A DNA stretch of 64,000 nt, taken from assembly GCA_036322875.1 (NCBI GenBank), contig AP027925.1:186001-250000 (forward strand), in the 5' to 3' direction. The notes beneath the pieces were generated by a model. The model was given only the letters and a program-made list of their open reading frames with translations. It was not told the origin of the DNA and did no database searches. Shown here piece by piece: positions 63,002 through 64,000 of the stretch. This DNA comes from Paraimprobicoccus trichonymphae (lineage in GTDB: Bacteria; Bacillota; Clostridia; Oscillospirales; Acutalibacteraceae). Made by a program: the position numbers and the translations under genes. Each line of letters begins with the position of its first letter. Within the stretch, counting starts at the first letter, position 1.

Positions 63002-64000
63002 ATGAACTGTTGTTGCCTTGTATTAGCAGCTGGCGAAGGAACTAGAATGAAATTTGATAAACCTAAGGTTTTGTCAGAAATTTTGTTTGAACCAATGATA
63101 AGTTGGATTTTAGACACTGTAAAATCTTGTAAAATAGAAGAAACCTGTGTGGTAACTGGCTATAAAAGTGAAATTTTAGAAAATTATTTAGAAAATTCTG
63201 ACTATACGGTTCAAACTGTTTTTCAAAAAGAAAGAAGAGGAACCGCTCATGCAGTTATTACTGCTTTTGATTTTCTAGAAAAAAATTTAGAAAAAAATGT
63301 ACTAATTTTAGGTGGAGATTCTCCATTTATGGACAAATATTCTATAATTGAATCTTATAAATTTCATGTTAAAAATAACAATTCAGCTACTATTATAAGT
63401 TCGAATATAGAAAATCCTTATGGTTACGGCAGAATATTAAGAGACAAAAACAATATAATTTCTTCCATAACAGAAGAAAAGCATTTAAATAGAAAACAAA
63501 AAAAAATAAAAGAAGTAAATTCTGGTGTTTATTGGTTTAAGTCTAAAGATTTAATTTTTACACTAAAAAATATTTTTAAATATAATTTAAATAAAGAATA
63601 TTATTTAACTTCAGCAATAGAAGATTTAATAAAAAACAAGTTAAAAGTAGGTATATTTAAAACTAATTCTGATGTAGTCTTAGGTGCGAATGATCCTTTT
63701 CAATTGAGAGAATTGAATGAATTAGCAAGAAGAAAAATAATAGAAAAACATGTTTTAAATGGTGTAAATATTCCTTTTTCTGATAGTGTAATCATCACTA
63801 GAAAAGTAATTATAAATAAAAATTGTAAAATAATGCCTTGCAGTATAATTTCAGGAGAAAGCATTATAGGAGATAATTGCACAATTGGACCAAACGCTCA
63901 AATTGAAAATTGCAATATTCAAAATAATATAAAAATTAAATTTAGTTACTATAAAGATAGTAATATAGAAAATTCTAAAAAAACTTTTGAATTGATTATA
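63002..64000 (+). CDS. glmU: Bifunctional GlmU (N-acetylglucosamine-1-P uridyltransferase), 3' end outside window
   Basis: GlmU makes UDP-GlcNAc from glucosamine-1-phosphate. LAAGEGTRMKFDKPKVL is the nucleotide-binding start. GTAHAV, GDSPFM (a variant of the GDxP site), YGYGRILRD, EEKHLN and EVNSGVYWF follow, then the first left-handed helix repeats. The ATG at 63002 has GGGAGGAAAT upstream. The frame is open to the last base, with the acetyltransferase half beyond the window. Confidence 0.95.
   Translation, partial: MNCCCLVLAAGEGTRMKFDKPKVLSEILFEPMISWILDTVKSCKIEETCVVTGYKSEILENYLENSDYTVQTVFQKERRGTAHAVITAFDFLEKNLEKNVLILGGDSPFMDKYSIIESYKFHVKNNNSATIISSNIENPYGYGRILRDKNNIISSITEEKHLNRKQKKIKEVNSGVYWFKSKDLIFTLKNIFKYNLNKEYYLTSAIEDLIKNKLKVGIFKTNSDVVLGANDPFQLRELNELARRKIIEKHVLNGVNIPFSDSVIITRKVIINKNCKIMPCSIISGESIIGDNCTIGPNAQIENCNIQNNIKIKFSYYKDSNIENSKKTFELII

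Overview
The window is a strongly AT-rich piece of a Firmicutes (Clostridia-like) chromosome. Supporting this are a DAP-type MurE with a DNPR motif, an L27 with a Prp-cleavable N-terminal extension beside the Prp protease, YwiB next to ArgS, a YtfJ/GerW protein, the rpmG-secE-nusG-rplK-rplA cluster and many TTG/GTG starts behind GGAGG sites. Single-copy housekeeping genes are intact, but accessory genes are littered with frameshifts, IS remnants and dispersed repeats, and there is an unusual set of eukaryote-like secreted proteins. My inference is a host-associated bacterium with a eroding genome, perhaps a symbiont of a protist (for example in a termite gut). The sequence alone cannot fix the species.

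Layout. 1-5.7 kb is a graveyard: a partial acetyltransferase, phage-like helicase and sigma-factor remnants, a serine recombinase remnant, and a broken type I restriction locus with two hsdS genes facing each other across a 267-bp inverted repeat. 5.7-12.2 kb holds murG, an exported membrane protein, tsf, an ABC substrate-binding protein, and an inverted-repeat-flanked cassette with a tiny Cys-rich membrane ORF. 12.2-18.7 kb holds a fused cellulose-synthase-like/GH5 endoglucanase protein, a TnpB remnant and murF-murE. 19-25 kb is an effector-like island: two calpain-like cysteine proteases, a decayed third copy and a coiled-coil repeat protein. 25-36 kb carries a sugar transferase, argS, ywiB, glmM, ruvB, rpmB, an ABC exporter and rplU-prp-rpmA. 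36-46 kb carries a lone PotC, two GT8 glycosyltransferases, IS5/IS1/IS630 remnants, mnmA and a large decayed gene. 46-51.4 kb holds ffh-rpsP, ytfJ and the rplA-rplK-nusG-secE-rpmG cluster. 52-56.5 kb holds an effector operon ending in a Ser/Thr kinase, tRNA-Val and a diacylglycerol glycosyltransferase. 56.6-64 kb holds a degenerate group II intron, a lipoprotein family, a secreted PP1-like phosphatase and the start of glmU.

Working together: MurE, MurF, MurG, GlmM and GlmU indicate that peptidoglycan synthesis is retained. The GT2-GH5 fusion, the GT8 pair, the sugar transferase and the diacylglycerol glucosyltransferase point to surface glycans and glycolipids. The kinase, phosphatase, calpain-like proteases, coiled-coil protein and lipoproteins look like an exported toolkit for acting on a eukaryotic host.

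The most striking unexplained signal is a roughly 250-bp non-coding repeat present in nine full or partial copies. It has an upstream hairpin, a consensus promoter with an invariant 16-nt spacer, and a transcribed part with recurrent hairpins. Copies sit exactly where conserved operons are broken (before tsf without rpsB, before ruvB without ruvA, after rplA without rplJ) and before the kinase operon. Long G/C homopolymers (10 and 9) inside an effector gene and an hsdS gene suggest phase variation.
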